Origin: Emydura subglobosa
Lineage: Eukaryota > Chordata > Testudines > Chelidae
Direction of reading: 5' to 3'
Length of the DNA stretch: 64,000 nt
NCBI GenBank assembly: GCA_007922225.1
Contig: ML680053.1
Span: 3,300,319 to 3,364,318 of the forward strand
This document shows positions 1-11,235 of the stretch, one piece after another (the first letter of the stretch is position 1; each line of letters begins with the position of its first letter). The translations under genes were made by a program, and so were the position numbers. Under the pieces are notes generated by a model that saw only the letters and a program-made list of their open reading frames with translations, had not been told where the DNA came from and did not search any database.

Positions 1-286
1 GGAATAATCACTTCCCTCGATCTGCTGGCAATGCTCCTACTAATGCAGCCCAATATGCTATTAGTCTTCTTGGCAACCAGGGCACACTGCTGCCTCATGT
101 TCAGCTTCTTATCCACTGTAACCCCCAGGTCCTTTTCTGAAGAACTGCTGCCTAGCTCGTTGGTCCCCAGTCTGTAGCAGTGCATGGAATTCTTCCATCC
201 TAAGTGCAGGACTCTGCATTTGTCCTTGTTGAACCTCATTAGATTTCTTTTTGGCCCAATCCTCCAATTTGTTTAGGTCACTCTGG
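1..286 (-). mobile_element. CR1 LINE fragment (3' part of ORF2)
   Basis: The minus strand reads as the C-terminal part of a CR1 reverse-transcriptase ORF. It shares a long stretch (GAACTGCTGCCTAGCTC and the following LNKLEDWA / LHLG-type coding region) with the better preserved CR1 at 33.2-33.9 kb. It runs off the left edge of the window. It is diverged, with no long open frame. Confidence 0.85.
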
Positions 287-1805
287 GATAACCAAGTTGT
301 TTTTAAAACTCTCTTCTGAAAGTTCCTAGGAGAGCAAGTAGGGCTACATCAGCTGTTATCCCTTATTCCCTTGATTAATAACAAAAATCAGACAGACATA
401 TGGGGGTGGGTTTCCAAAAGGGTTCAGCTCCCATTTCTGTCCTTCATTAAGGGCTAGATTTTCAAAAGGGCCCGGTGCCCCTTGTGACCATGATGGCCAC
501 ATATTCAAAAGAACTCAGCCTGTGTAGTAAAAAGCTCTTTTGAAAAGCTGGCCACTTAATGTTGAGCTCAGATGGGATTTGAGTTCTTTTGAAATTTCTG
601 ACCATCCAACCTGAATACGAAACATGAAACACAAAGTAAATGGTACACATACTATCTCAAATCATTTGAAAAGATAATTATTTACCTTAGCTCATCTTTT
701 TCTAATAAAAAAATAAAAATACTTTTAGGCACCATCACTTCACCCTTCAGATTTAAAGCTAATTAGACTATTTCTCTCTAACTTAGTGGCTAGATTGCTA
801 CTACTGATCATTTCTTCACCAGCGTGGTCGTGTCTCTGAATGGTAATTCTCCAGATGCTGATCTACATCCTTCATCGAGTTTCAGTGAAATAAAGTCCTG
901 AATCTTGATGGTAGAACAACTGTTTGCCAAATTCCTGCTGCTGGGGTCTCTGGATTACTTCATGCTTTGACATGTGATGATGACACAGAAGGAGAGGGAG
1001 GTAGAGATGTGCCCACTGGCCCAGTGAGATGACACTTGATACCAGCATCAGTGTCAGGGTAATTGACACTGTGTTAAGACCCAACGGGGTCATTAGTGGC
1101 TGTTGCATCAACCCGAGGTGCAAGGGACAAATGCCCACTCCTGGGCAGTGAAAAGATCTTCCTGTAGCTTTGGCGAGAGTGGGCGTGCCAGTTATGATCA
1201 CATGGCTTGGGCCGCCCAGAAGGCTGATGGTGTTTGGTGTGAGAGCAGCTAAGATCATGGCAATGAACATGCTCTTTCTAGAGGGTTGTTGGGATGTGGG
1301 TGGGTAGCACCATGCATTTCCTTTGCCTCTTAGGGCAGTGGCCTTTGTGAAACGACTTACGGGGAATCTCAGTTCACTTCCAAGTCCTTATCCTGTTTGC
1401 CACCAAGGAGCTAAGTACAGGGCAAGTGAAGCTGTGACTGTAGCATGGGATAGGCATACCTGCACTGGTTTACTCTAGCTAGCATGGGTTACAATAGTAA
1501 TGTAGACCTGATCGTACGGGCGAGCAACTAGAGTAGGTACGCAGGTGTCCTGGTGGACTTGTACTCATGTGCCCATGCTGAAGCCCATGCCACCATGTCC
1601 ACACTACTGTTACCTGCGCTGGCTACATGAAACCTCCCATAGCTACCGTCATACCTTCACTTTCAGTGTGCTCATAACCTAACTTGTGGCTTGTGGCCTT
1701 CCTCAGCCTAGCCAAGGATTGACTTGCCATGGAAACTGGAACACCCTTGGGATGGTCCTCCCAGGATAGGATCTCTGTGAGCATAGAAAGAACTTCAGTG
1801 GGGAA
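287..1805. other. Unassigned non-genic stretch
   Basis: No gene or repeat family recognised. A 132-codon frame lies on the minus strand at 872-1270. It has no recognisable domain and no clear splice or promoter context, so I treat it as chance or as the remnant of an unidentified repeat. Confidence 0.4.
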
Positions 1806-2117
1806 GGCTGGCCTAGTGGCTAAGGCTCTGCATTAAGTCTTAGGACATCTGGGTTAAACCTCAGGCCCTGCCACAGGCTTTCTGTGCAACCTTGGTCACA
1901 TCACTTTATCTCTGTGTGCCTCCGTTTCCATCTGTAAAACGGCAATAATGATATTTCCTTTCTCCCTCCCTTTGGTCTGTCTTGTCTAATTAAAGTGTAA
2001 ATTCCTGGAGAGGAGGGACTGTTTCTTTTGCTAGGTGATGCTTCAACACCTACTGCAAGAGGACCCAGGCTTGACTAGGACCTGTAGATGTGACTGCCAC
2101 ACTACTACTAATAATAC
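1806..2117 (+). mobile_element. MIR-like CORE-SINE, near full length
   Basis: A tRNA-like head (GCCTAGTGGCTAAGG and a degenerate B box CTGGGTTAAACC) is followed by the typical core (cctCCGTTTCCATCTGTAAAA). The tail mentions a GGAGGGACTGTTTC block and ends in ACTACTACTAATAATA. Partial copies of this SINE family recur across the window on both strands. Confidence 0.75.
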
Positions 2118-2172
2118 ATTAAATCCTGCACCTTTCACCAGCCCTAAATCTCTGCTCATTTTTTAAAAGGGA

Positions 2173-2341
2173 TCATGCGCTTTTGAAGCAAAATGGTGGC
2201 TTCATGGCTGCAGCTTTGACTTTCAAGAAATGATCAAACTCAGTCTGCTTAAGCATCAACTGCTTCTGTGTCTCTTCAATGGCCGTCTCGGTGGTGCTGC
2301 TTGACAGTTGCACTGGCTTTTTTAAAGTTATCTTTTGTCCT
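2173..2341 (-). CDS. Candidate terminal coding exon, unassigned (possible alternative MAP6 C-terminus)
   Basis: Read on the minus strand, a pyrimidine-rich tract ending in CTTTTTAG is followed by one base completing a codon, 55 codons and TGA. The protein looks real in composition: it starts GQKITLKKPVQL, continues through TAIEETQKQLMLKQTEF and ends KPPFCFKSA, with a helical and charged middle. I do not recognise the family. The acceptor phase (one base needed) is the phase left by the spliced form of MAP6 exon 3, so a join would be in frame, adding Glu then this tail, but the intron would be about 28 kb. No AATAAA follows closely. It could instead be the last exon of another minus-strand gene, or an old processed copy. 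What I see is the acceptor and the open frame; membership of MAP6 is inference. Confidence 0.35.
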
Positions 2342-3795
2342 CTAAAAAGCTTTATGGACAACAGAAAATCAGACAGACAGACATGCATGCTCCCTGATTC
2401 CAAGAGGGACCAAGCACTCCTGATGCCTGCTGCCCTCATTGGGAATTGCAAGCACCTGGCATCACTGTTAGACCATGAACACCAAGTAACCTATTTTGCT
2501 GTGATCCAGCGCTCATTTTGATGGAACTGTTCTGAAAACTGAGCGACGCAGACCTAGACTGAAGTCAATCTCATTTTAACTTGCTCAGTAGCTCTTTCAA
2601 AGCCTCCTGAGGGAACGCCAAGTATGCACACACACAGCACTCAATAAAACAAGTTCTTGGTGATAATTCACACTAAGAGCATTTACATCTTGCTCAATAT
2701 TATCCCTCCATCTTCTTCATCAGATGCCATAAGGATGTCCTTCGATAAAAGATTTGTCTTCTGTCATCCTAACTGCATGCTCTGCCCACTGAAATGGTTG
2801 AGATTTCCCTACATTTCATATACTTGGTTCTCCATAGACCTCTGCAGTTCTCTATTAGATCATCTCCACCAAATACCAAAAAGGCAGAATAAAAAAAAAA
2901 GTTCATTTCAACTTCATCTGATTCCAATCAAAAGGAACCTTTTTTGTTTGAATTGATTGAAAACAGATTATTTTTTCTGTCTCAAATTGTTTAATCAAAA
3001 TATCAGAAAATATCAAATGGTACAATTTTCTTCTTTTTTTTTTTCCCCAAAAATGTTCATATGATTCAAAAAATGCATTTTTTAAATTGAAAACTTTGTG
3101 ATGAAAATTTTTTAACCGGATGGACAATTTGGTGAAATGACAATTTAGAATTTCTTCCTAGGTACTAGTCTGTACTATTCCAAAATGTACTCACTCCCTG
3201 TTGAGTTTTTGAACAAAAAAACCCTTTTCCACGAAGATCTATTAGTATTTTACTAGCTGGCCCTTGTTTCAGGAAGTTTTTGTTTGTTTGTTTCCTGGGC
3301 TGAATATCTGGTTTATCTTTCTTTTAGACCGAGTTTAATATTTAGCTCTCTTTCCTTAATAACTATAATCCCTACCAGCTAATAAAGGCTTTGGCTGTCA
3401 TAAGTCCCCCAAGTAAAACATTCATGTTTAATACAAGAATTGCTGGTCCTTTGAAAAATTACTGTCATGGGAATCGTGATTGTTTTGCATAGTTTCATGG
3501 CTCAGAAATGTATGTTGCCTTTCTCTCCCCAAGAATGCCAAATAAGGAATTGCTAATCATAAATGTGTTCCATCGAGAAAAAAGGAAAATCAGTTACATT
3601 TTCTCGATCTGTCTGATTTAATGACTTCCGTGAAGATTAATGAAGTTCAGATGACAAGCACTGTGAACAGAGCAACCAAAAGCTCTGGTAAGATTTCTCC
3701 TTTACATTTGCAGAGTGAAATATAGCCAATGCTTCCAAAAAGCCAGAAAACACAAAATATTCAGTATACTTTAAGCTGGTTTAGGAAAGCATTTT
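2342..3795. other. AT-rich unassigned stretch
   Basis: No gene. About 2,880-3,140 is A/T-homopolymer-rich, of the kind seen in decayed palindromic repeats (compare 39.8-40.2 kb). About 3,540-3,760 is unique and low in CpG, with no repeat signature, and could be a conserved non-coding element. About 3,798-3,868 (GTTGTCAACA then TCTCATGATATTTGATG) is a fragment of the repeat family seen at 58.2-58.5 kb. Confidence 0.35.
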
Positions 3796-3878
3796 AAAAA
3801 AAAATTCAGTGTTGTCAACACTTATGATTTTATCTTGAGATTTTATTTTGAGTCTCATGATATTTGATGCTTCCTTGT

Positions 3879-4150
3879 AGCGAGGGGGCATGGCCTCCCT
3901 CTAAGACTGACAGGGATCATTGCTCACCCCCTGGTGGGTGGAGCCAGGACAGCCACGCCCACCCCACTGGAAGCAGAGGGGCAGGACAGGAAGTATAAAA
4001 GGCAGGTCCTGCAGCTCAGTTGGGCTGGAGCCACCAAGGGAGACAGATGCCTCTTGCTAGAGTGGAAGCCTGAAGAGGATCTCTACCGTGCTGAAGACTC
4101 ACCAGGATTGACTCTCAGTCTTTCTACTGCCAATATCGCCTATTAGACTG
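3879..4150 (+). mobile_element. LTR-like repeat carrying a TATA promoter
   Basis: The segment shares ordered blocks with a minus-strand copy at 43.9-44.2 kb: CCCCCTGGTGGGTGGAGCCA, then GGGCAGGACAGGAA directly before TATAAAAGG, then CTGCAGCTCAGT. A TATA box with shared sequence on both sides resembles the U3-R part of a long terminal repeat. No internal retroviral or Gypsy ORF is seen beside it, so it would be a solo LTR or fragment. The family is not identified. Confidence 0.4.
3994..4000 (+). promoter_or_regulatory. TATA box of the LTR-like repeat
   Basis: TATAAAA preceded by GGACAGGAAG, with the same arrangement in the second copy (44,099-44,105, minus strand). Conservation of the motif between two diverged copies supports it as the element's promoter. 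Current activity is unknown. Confidence 0.35.
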
Positions 4151-4255
4151 GTATCTACACTACCCTTCCTCTTAATGTCCATTCTGCTCCCCACGCTGTG
4201 TCCTTTCTTACTTCATTTTCCTCCCGTTGAATGCTAAAATCAGGTGTGGAGATTA

Positions 4256-5046
4256 CCTGGGTATCTCCTAACCATCTCCCTAGTTTAAAGCTCTCTTAAT
4301 CAGTTTTGCCAGCCTCCAACCTAGAAGTGCATTTCCCTCCCTGCTCAGGTGAAGTCCATCCCAAGAGAATAGTCCTGTCCATGAATGCCTCCCAGTGACC
4401 ATACATCCCAAAGCCTCCTTATTGTCCCACGGCCTGAGCCATCTGTTGATCCTCAGAATCTTATCATGCCTTTGTTGTCCTCCTCTAGGGACAGGCAGAA
4501 TCCCACTGAAGATCATCTGAGCCTCCATTTCTTTAAGAGTCTTCCCCAGCCTGGCCTAGTCTCCTTTGATACTTTCCAGTGAAAATCTAGCTGTATCATT
4601 TGTACCCACATGAAGGACAATCAGTGGATTCTTTCCCACTCCCATTAGGATCCTCTTCAGTCTCACGTCCACATCCCGTATCTTAGCACCCGGCAGACGG
4701 CACATCCTTCTGTTCTCTGGGTCAGCTCTGCCTTTTCCTGGTAACAGTGTGATTCTCTGGCCTGTCCCCTGTCCTTTCTGGCTGCAAGTCACTGCATCTA
4801 CTATTCTCCTTTGCAATCCTCTGCAACCGTTCCTGTATCCTCCTGGGGCTCTTATTTGGTGGTATCTCCATTGGTTCATCCACTCTTTTTACAGGAGTAG
4901 CTGCTCTTCTCATCTTCCTTGCCCTCCCACCTTCAATAACCACCTCATTTTCCAACACTGCAAACCTATATCTGAGCTCTATTTCTCCTTCACTTGCCCG
5001 TCTTTTCCTCTGCCGGGTTCTCGCAGTCACATGCTTCCACTGGCCA
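4256..5046 (-). mobile_element. CR1 LINE ORF1 fragment (esterase region)
   Basis: Three minus-strand frames together read as the C-terminal half of CR1 ORF1. The GDSL/SGNH-type esterase blocks are visible: VLHVGTNDTA (the GTND block) and FSWDGLHLSREGN (the D-x-x-H block), followed by LAKLI and a stop. Upstream is a basic segment with ARTRQRKRR. Frameshifts split the region, so it is dead. It lies head-on against a plus-strand CR1 3' end immediately to the right. Confidence 0.8.
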
Positions 5047-5059
5047 AGGCTGAGTAGGG

Positions 5060-5216
5060 AGCTTGTGGAATACCTGACATTGGAGGTTTTTAAGAGCACG
5101 TTAGACAAATGCTTGTCAGGGATGGTCTAGGTATACTTGGTCCTACCTCCGCCCAGAGTCTGGACTGGATGAGCTCTTGAGGTCTCTTCCATCCTTACAC
5201 ATCTATGATTCTATAA
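5060..5216 (+). mobile_element. CR1 3' end
   Basis: It has the typical CR1 terminus: TTGGAGGTTTTTAAGAGCA, TTAGACAAA, CAGGGATGGTCTAG, then GAGGTCTCTTCCATCCTTAC, closing with TCTATGATTCTATA, the short ATTCTATG repeats that end CR1 elements. Confidence 0.85.
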
Positions 5217-5721
5217 AGGTACATTCTGTTTCTCAAATCAAATACCTAAACAACCAAGTGTGCCCTCATCTCCTTAACGAACCCGTCACCATCCTAGGGC
5301 ATTGCATTGGACTGGACCAACAGCCCTGGCTAAGTAGCATAGCCAAAAAAAAAAAAAGGGCAATGACTCCACAGCAGGGGGCAGAAAGCTGCATTCGTGA
5401 CCACAGAGCTCTTATCAAAGAGAGCTCTTTACTTTGAGTTCAAGCACTACCATTTTGTCTGACAGCCTGGCGTTACCTGGGCTGATGGCTAGGTATGATA
5501 GACAGGGCCTGCCAGGCATGAGATTCAGCATCAAATTTATTTCTTTTTAGGGGTGTGGAAATTAATCTCATGTTGGCAAGTGGCAGCTAACACTAGCAGG
5601 TCTTATCTTTCAGCCAGAGTTTGAGGGTTCTATATATGCAGTACTAGAATAACCTGGTCTGCTCTTGGAAGATGAATTAGTTTCACTTACACTCAGGGCC
5701 TTGTGTACTCTGGCCTGGTGA
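5217..5721. other. Unassigned non-genic stretch
   Basis: Nothing recognised apart from a short A-run near 5,345-5,357. Confidence 0.5.
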
Positions 5722-5945
5722 AAGGATGGCCCAATGGCTAGGGCTCTCACATAGGATTTAGAAGATCTGGGTTCAAGTCATGGCTCTGCCCCAGGCTTCT
5801 TGTGTGACCTTGAGTAAGCCATTTTGCGCTACCCATCTGTACAATGGGACAGTAGCACTTGCCTATCTCACAGGAGTGTAGTGAGGTGAAATATATCAAA
5901 GGTTGTGACTTGCTCAGACACAGCATTTATAGGAGGCATGTACGT
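5722..5945 (+). mobile_element. MIR-like CORE-SINE fragment
   Basis: Head (GCCCAATGGCTAGGGCTCT, B box CTGGGTTCAAGTC) followed by the core (CTTGTGTGACCTTGAGTAAG, ACCCATCTGTACAATGGGA) and a CTCACAGGAGTGTAGTGAGG block. Same family as the copy at 1.8 kb; the tail is missing. Confidence 0.75.
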
Positions 5946-6084
5946 TTCATAGATAGCCTGAGAGCAAATTCTGTAGCAACAACTCCAGGATTTTGCAGCA
6001 ATGTTAACTTATTCTACTGCTATGGAAGACTTTTTATTCACAGCATTGCCAATCCCAAGTGCCAGAAATGGTCAGCCCCATCCT

Positions 6085-6320
6085 AAATCGTGAGATTTTA
6101 TGAACCCCATACATGTCCAGCTCTTTTTGCTTATCTTCTGGTCTCTGAACCTTTGGAGTGGCACTCAGGTTACCTTTTCAAGTTTTTTTCCACAACCATC
6201 AGGGCTAGAAACTTTTTTTTTTTAACTGAAACTGAGATTCTTAGAGAGGAGCTGGGCCTTTAAGAAAACCAGCTCATATTTGGCAGATTCTGAGTACTAT
6301 TGTGAAAGTTGGTAACATTG
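6085..6320 (+). repeat. Diverged dispersed repeat, related to the copy at 58.2 kb
   Basis: It shares the order CTTTTCAAG, CACAACCATCAGGGCTAGAAACT, T-run and AAACTGAAACTGAG with the element at 58.2-58.5 kb (CTTTTCAAG, ACAACCATGAGGCTGGAAACT, T-run, GAAAGCTGAGG). Probably a non-autonomous DNA element; the ends are eroded. Confidence 0.45.
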
Positions 6321-6562
6321 CATTATCCCCACACCCGATCCCCTATATACAATCATATACATCTAGGCCTACCAGTTAAAAATGCTCATTGATGTAAAAT
6401 CTGCCAGTGGTTAGTTTTGACAATAATTATTTCTGAGGATGGAATTCTTTTCCCCCTATGATCCCCATGAAAGGTGGCTTAAGATGACTATATGTCCCAG
6501 TCTTACTGGGATAGCCCTTGTTGTGGGGTTGTTTTTTTGTTTTGTTTTCCTATATGATGTCT

Positions 6563-6825
6563 CAGGGCTTGTCTCCACTTACCTTGGAGATTTGGCGGCA
6601 GTCAACCAGAGTTACGCAAACTATGCAAAAAACTTGCGTAACTCCCGTCGACTTCTGTGCTTCTGTGCTGCACGCCATCTTCAATGCACTGCGCCACTTG
6701 AGGAGGTGGTCTTCATATGTTGATTTCTGGATCGACTGAGCGGGTCTTTACTGACTGCTCAGTCAATCCAGATAAATCGATCTGACGGCAGCAAATTTGC
6801 TGCCATCAGTATAGACGTAGCCTTG
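6563..6825. mobile_element. MITE-like element with CAGGGCTTGTCT / AGACGTAGCCTTG ends
   Basis: The left end CAGGGCTTGTCTCCACT and the right end, read from the other strand as CAAGGCTACGTCTATACT, form imperfect terminal inverted repeats of about 17 bases. Inside are hairpins (GGCAGCAAATTTGCTGCC). Related ends recur at 16.8, 30.6, 36.6 and 47.4 kb. No transposase frame. The open frames on the plus strand here are incidental. Confidence 0.6.
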
Positions 6826-8453
6826 GGAACTTCTTTCGGGACATCTGAAATGTCCCAATTTTCCATTAATCAAAGCATTTGTTGCTTTTGTAACTACAAA
6901 ATGTTGGTTCATTCAAGATGTGCTGCTCTATGAAATAGAAGTTGCTGTGTTGACCAGGTGTAAACGGCTCAGTGGCCCAAGCGTTCAGTGTGATGAATGG
7001 TGTGAAGACAGAAGCTGACAGAGTGTAGACACTCTCAAAGCTGTCCTTTAACTCCGAGGGAGTGTTAAGGATGCTGGTTCAGAGTTTCATTGAAAACTCA
7101 TTTGGACACACAGGGTGGAATTCACAAAGGTATTTTTCTGCCTAACTCCCATTGAAATAGCTGGTGAGTCAGAACCTGGCAGTTGTGACACCAGCACATG
7201 TTGTTTAATAAGTGCTTGCTTGTCTTTTTTATGGGTAGTTCACAACTACAGAAAATGTCACCGCAAAAGTGTCCTGCTTTTGAGCTCGGAAATCTGGTCA
7301 CCTCAGCCTTCCCGCCATCCCTGAGATTTAGCTCCCCACTACGTTCTCCAGGCAGCTGGACTCTAAACCTTCCTCTCCCCGCCACTTCTTGTGTACCAGA
7401 ACAGAGGAGCTTGTAGCTGGCTTCTGCAGCGCATCACCCCACCTTGACTGCCTGCAGCACTGCGCTCCAGGCAGCCCATCTGGCCGACCTACATTTTTAG
7501 CAGTCTGACAAGCCATTCAGTCAGTTCTGATTCCACCCATTGGGGGACATGGACACATCCACACCAGCCAATTCATGATCTGAGCAAGGCAATTGCCTGG
7601 CCTGGGTTGGAATGCGGCATTGAGGAGAAGGTCATTTTATCCTGGATCTAGCACCCCTGAATTTGGCGTTATGGATTCCCTGGCAGAGGATGCTTTGTTG
7701 GGGAGGGATGAGGGGGTTGCAAATCTGTTGACTAGATTCTAGCCAGTGGCTACTGTATGCCCATCAGAAGGTAATGACTTTTACTCACGTCTCTTGATTT
7801 CTGCCATATGGGGCTACATCCACGCTGGATCCAGAAAACAAGCCATTGGTTCTGTAAGGATGGGTTTAGAATCTAGGCAGTGGAATTCAGCCTGCTCCCT
7901 CTCCCGAAATGCCAGGCAATGGGATCCAATTTGAGCTACTCTTCTTGGCGTCTCACATTGAAATGCTGTCCATAGGTAACCCCTCCTCTCCCAGCCCATC
8001 CCCGCTGCAGCATCTCAACACACAAAAGCCCATCTCCAAGATGGTGACTTCATTCTACATCCTTAATGAACACTAAATTATTGAGTGGATTCATAAAAAA
8101 TGAAAGATACACTTTTTACTTAGCTAGAAGTAACCCAGATATGTCGCACAGACTGATGGCTACTAAACAAGAAGACTTGTCCCTCATTAAATATATAGCA
8201 AAGAGGGGTAGAACATGAAAGATGCATGGCGATGGGAAGAGAAATAAAGTGTTTGGAATCTCAGCTTGGGGCAAGAAAAATGGAATAAGGAAAGGAAAAG
8301 AGAGAAACTGGTCAAAGAGAGAAGGAGGAAATGACGGGTAAAGAACTCCAGTTGAACTTAAAAAGAGACATCGGCGTATAAGTCCCCTTGAAAGTCCTAG
8401 TTCACTTAGGGTAAGAAATCCTTCCATGCGTTGGATTTTTTTAAAGACAGTCA
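6826..8453. other. Unassigned non-genic stretch
   Basis: No gene or clear repeat. Several short overlapping frames on both strands between 7.1 and 8.4 kb have no domain signature. Confidence 0.45.
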
Positions 8454-8532
8454 GGCCAGATCCTCAGCTAGCATAAATCAGCACTGGTGAAAATGGAGCT
8501 ACATGTCTTTACACCAGCTGAGTATTTGGCCC
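8454..8532. repeat. GGCCAGATCC palindromic short element
   Basis: It begins GGCCAGATCCTCAGCTAG and ends ACACCAGCTGAGTATTTGGCC, so the two ends are inverted copies over about 25 bases. One of at least ten similar short palindromes in the window, described in the findings. Confidence 0.6.
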
Positions 8533-8559
8533 ACAAGAAGCCGCTAAGGATTGTACTGA

Positions 8560-8990
8560 AAGTTGAGGCCTAGCAAGCATAGTCCAGTTGAAAGCTCTTT
8601 AGGACAGCTAGTCCTGGAACCCACCAGAGGAGAAGCCATTCTTGATTTAGTCCTAAATGGAGCACAGGATCTGGTCCAAGAAGTGAAAATAGCTGAACTG
8701 CCTGGTAACAGTGAACATAATATAATTATATTGAACATCCGTCTTATACCGAAGAAACCGACCACAGTAGTATTGAACTTCAGAAAGGGGAGCTACACAA
8801 GAACAAGGATGCTAGTTAAACAGAAATTAAAAGGAACTGGGAAAAGACGCAAAAGGGAGACAGACTGAATTAGTCCAAACAAAATGTCCTACTGACATAA
8901 CTCAAGGTCTGTGGTAAGATCATGCCTAGTAAACAAGAGACATGTGGGACTAGTAGTCAATGAATCAACATGGGTGTGTCAGAAATTAAC
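8560..8990 (+). mobile_element. CR1-like LINE fragment (endonuclease end of ORF2)
   Basis: A plus-strand frame reads PTRGEAILDLVLNGAQDL and then ELPGNSEHNIIILNI, which corresponds to the (T)RG-LDLV-T / GxSDH block near the end of the CR1 APE-type endonuclease. The expected SDH is SEH here, and the frame breaks after about 100 codons. It is a decayed internal fragment without the 3' end. Confidence 0.6.
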
Positions 8991-10896
8991 CTCATTTGGT
9001 AGACAAAACAATGAGATGGGCTATTCCACCCATCCTTCCCTTTTGAGTCCTTAAAAGAAAAAAGAATTTGAATGAAGCAAATGCAACAATTACTGACTGG
9101 AGGAAGGAGTGAGCTTCATCCTCACACTTGCCATCCTCACCACTTGCTGGGACCCTGAGATCCACCATGACATCCTTGGGCCTTCATTATCCTGATCCCG
9201 AGACTGGGCCAAGAGCAGGACTCAGATGACTTCAGCATCATCTCTCTCTCGCACGCACGCACGCTTGCTTGCGCTCCTTTTCTTTCCCCATCTTATTTCT
9301 TCTCTTTCCTATTCTCCTTTAGCCTTCTGTGCAAGAGTCTGGCCTAGCTGGGCAAGCCGGTATACCATGCAACATTGCTGTAAACCTCTGACTAGAAAGA
9401 GGCAGCTAAAAGCAATGCCCTAAACATTGTCCGACACTGGTTCGCCAGGTCTCAGGGTGGCTGATAAAATTGTGCACTGTCCCTGTGTTTCCCAGCAGTC
9501 AGTTTGCACGTAGAGGATAACACCAGAGACAGAAGCTGCATTTTCTATATTTGCTGTTCTTTTCTTTACCCTTTTGTATGCGTATGTCATGTTTTGCCTT
9601 CTAGGAACCAGGGTCAGACAGCAAAAACAGTCGATCTTAACTAACTTTTCTTTTCCATAAAAGGAAAGTTATTACTAACTTTAATATCACCTAAGAGACT
9701 GTCAAACAGGAGTGGTTTATTTTTTTAAACTCTTTCTCCAGTTAAAGAGAACAAGGGATGTTGTTAAAATGAAGGCCTGACTTAATACTTTACATTTTAA
9801 ATGCTTCCGCTATTTTTCTCTCTTTCCTATATCTTTCAAAGGTTTTAAATGATGTGTTTGCCATGGTACTAAGCAGGCTGAGGTCTCTGTATACCAAAAC
9901 CTGGGCCTTGGTTAAAACTGTTTAATATTGGGCAGTTTCTAGAAGATGTTACGACATTTGACTCTTTGGGCTCATTTATTCCATCAAAATTAATCCAACA
10001 CGGGCAAATTCAGCAGCATTGCACCAGGGATGCCTTTTGCCCTGGATTCCTAAGTGAATCCCCCTGGAGTCTGACTGAGAGGAAGGTTTGTAAATGATTG
10101 AAGGCTTTGTCTACATGTGCTCCTTCAGTCATTAACACATTACATGGAAATAACCCAGAAGATTAGGTTTTTTACAACACTAATCCCTCTTAATGAAGTT
10201 AGTGCCTTTGGCATACGAAACCCGTCCAGCAAATTTACACTGCTCTCCAATGCCCTGTATGTTCTACTCACTGGAAACCAGTAAGAAGCCTTAGAACTGC
10301 CGTAGCCGTGGCCCTGCCATAAGATCAGGGGGTGATCCAAGTTTAGCAATGGCCTTCCTTGTTTTTTAATCTTTCCGTGGCTTTGCTTCTCTTCACTGAT
10401 CTAGGGCAGGTCTCCTCACAGGTCCATTCCCATTATCCAGCTAGCGTGAGTCCAACAATCTTTCTGCAGCCCACGTGTCTCTGGAGCTCTTCATCTTATT
10501 TCCGCTCTCATCTGGAAATATTTCTTTTTCCTCTCCATTTTTAATTTTCCATGCTCTCTTCCTGTTCTGGTCTTGGATGTGTATGAGTTGGGTTTTTTTG
10601 TAATTTTTCCTGCTACACATATCTTTGACACTACTGTTTTGTGTAAATAAATACTGCTGATGTACTGCTTATAACAGGTGGAAAACATTTTGTGCATGAA
10701 AGAGATTTACAAAATAATGACCCGTCGAATTGCTGTTGTTGCTGAGAGTATTATTCTGGATGACTTGCTAGCATCATCTGGCCATATCTCACCGAATCAA
10801 TTCCCTGCCATTGCAGGAGCTTTGGGCCTCAGTGGCATCTTGGTCTCTCCTGTTCTTTGCCTGCAGCATACAATTTAGTTTCCTGAGGTCTGACAG
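8991..10896. other. Unassigned non-genic stretch, partly AT-rich and unique
   Basis: No gene. There is a GCACGC microsatellite near 9,252-9,268. About 9,540-9,950 is AT-rich, repeat-free and CpG-poor, with an appearance compatible with a conserved non-coding element; only alignment can tell. Confidence 0.35.
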
Positions 10897-10992
10897 TGGG
10901 GTTGGCCCTGCTTTGAGCAGGGGGTTGGACTAGACGACCTCCTGAGGTCCCTGCCAACCCTAATCTTCTATGATTCTTCTGTGATTCTATGA
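10897..10992 (+). mobile_element. CR1 3' end
   Basis: GGGTTGGACTAGACGACCT, CCTGAGGTCCCTGCCAACCC, then CTATGATTCT and GATTCTATGA: a typical CR1 terminus with its octamer repeats. Confidence 0.85.
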
Positions 10993-11061
10993 CCTGTTTA
11001 GGTCTAACTAAAGTCTTTGGGTTTAATACAGTGGTAATTGGGTGAAATTTAACAGCCTGTG

Positions 11062-11107
11062 CTCTACAGGAGGTCAGACCAGATGATCTGGCCTTAGACT
11101 CTATGAA
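11062..11107 (+). mobile_element. Short LINE 3'-end fragment
   Basis: AGGTCAGACCAGATGATCTG followed by GGCCTTAGACTCTATGA, the same type of terminus as at 51.7 kb (CTTAAAGTCTATGA). Only the last 45 bases or so are recognisable. Confidence 0.6.
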
Positions 11108-11109
11108 AC

Positions 11110-11230
11110 TATTAATCATGTTTCTTATGTAGTGCCTAAGGACCAGCCAAGAATGGGGCCCCATTGTGCTAGGGCCTGTGAAAAGAATGTAACAGACAGC
11201 CCTGCCCCAAAGAGTTTACAATCTGAATAC
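11110..11230 (-). mobile_element. MIR-like SINE tail
   Basis: GGGGCCCCATTGTGCTAGGG, then CCCTGCCCCAAAGAGTTTAC, the antisense of the common tail of this SINE family (compare 53.0 and 63.1 kb). Confidence 0.65.
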
Positions 11231-11235
11231 TCAGG

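Noticed and set aside
3934..4146. 70-codon plus-strand frame beside a TATA box
   Set aside because: It is part of the LTR-like repeat; the second copy does not preserve the frame.
6439..6739. Overlapping 94- and 73-codon frames
   Set aside because: They coincide with the MITE at 6,563-6,825 and its hairpins.
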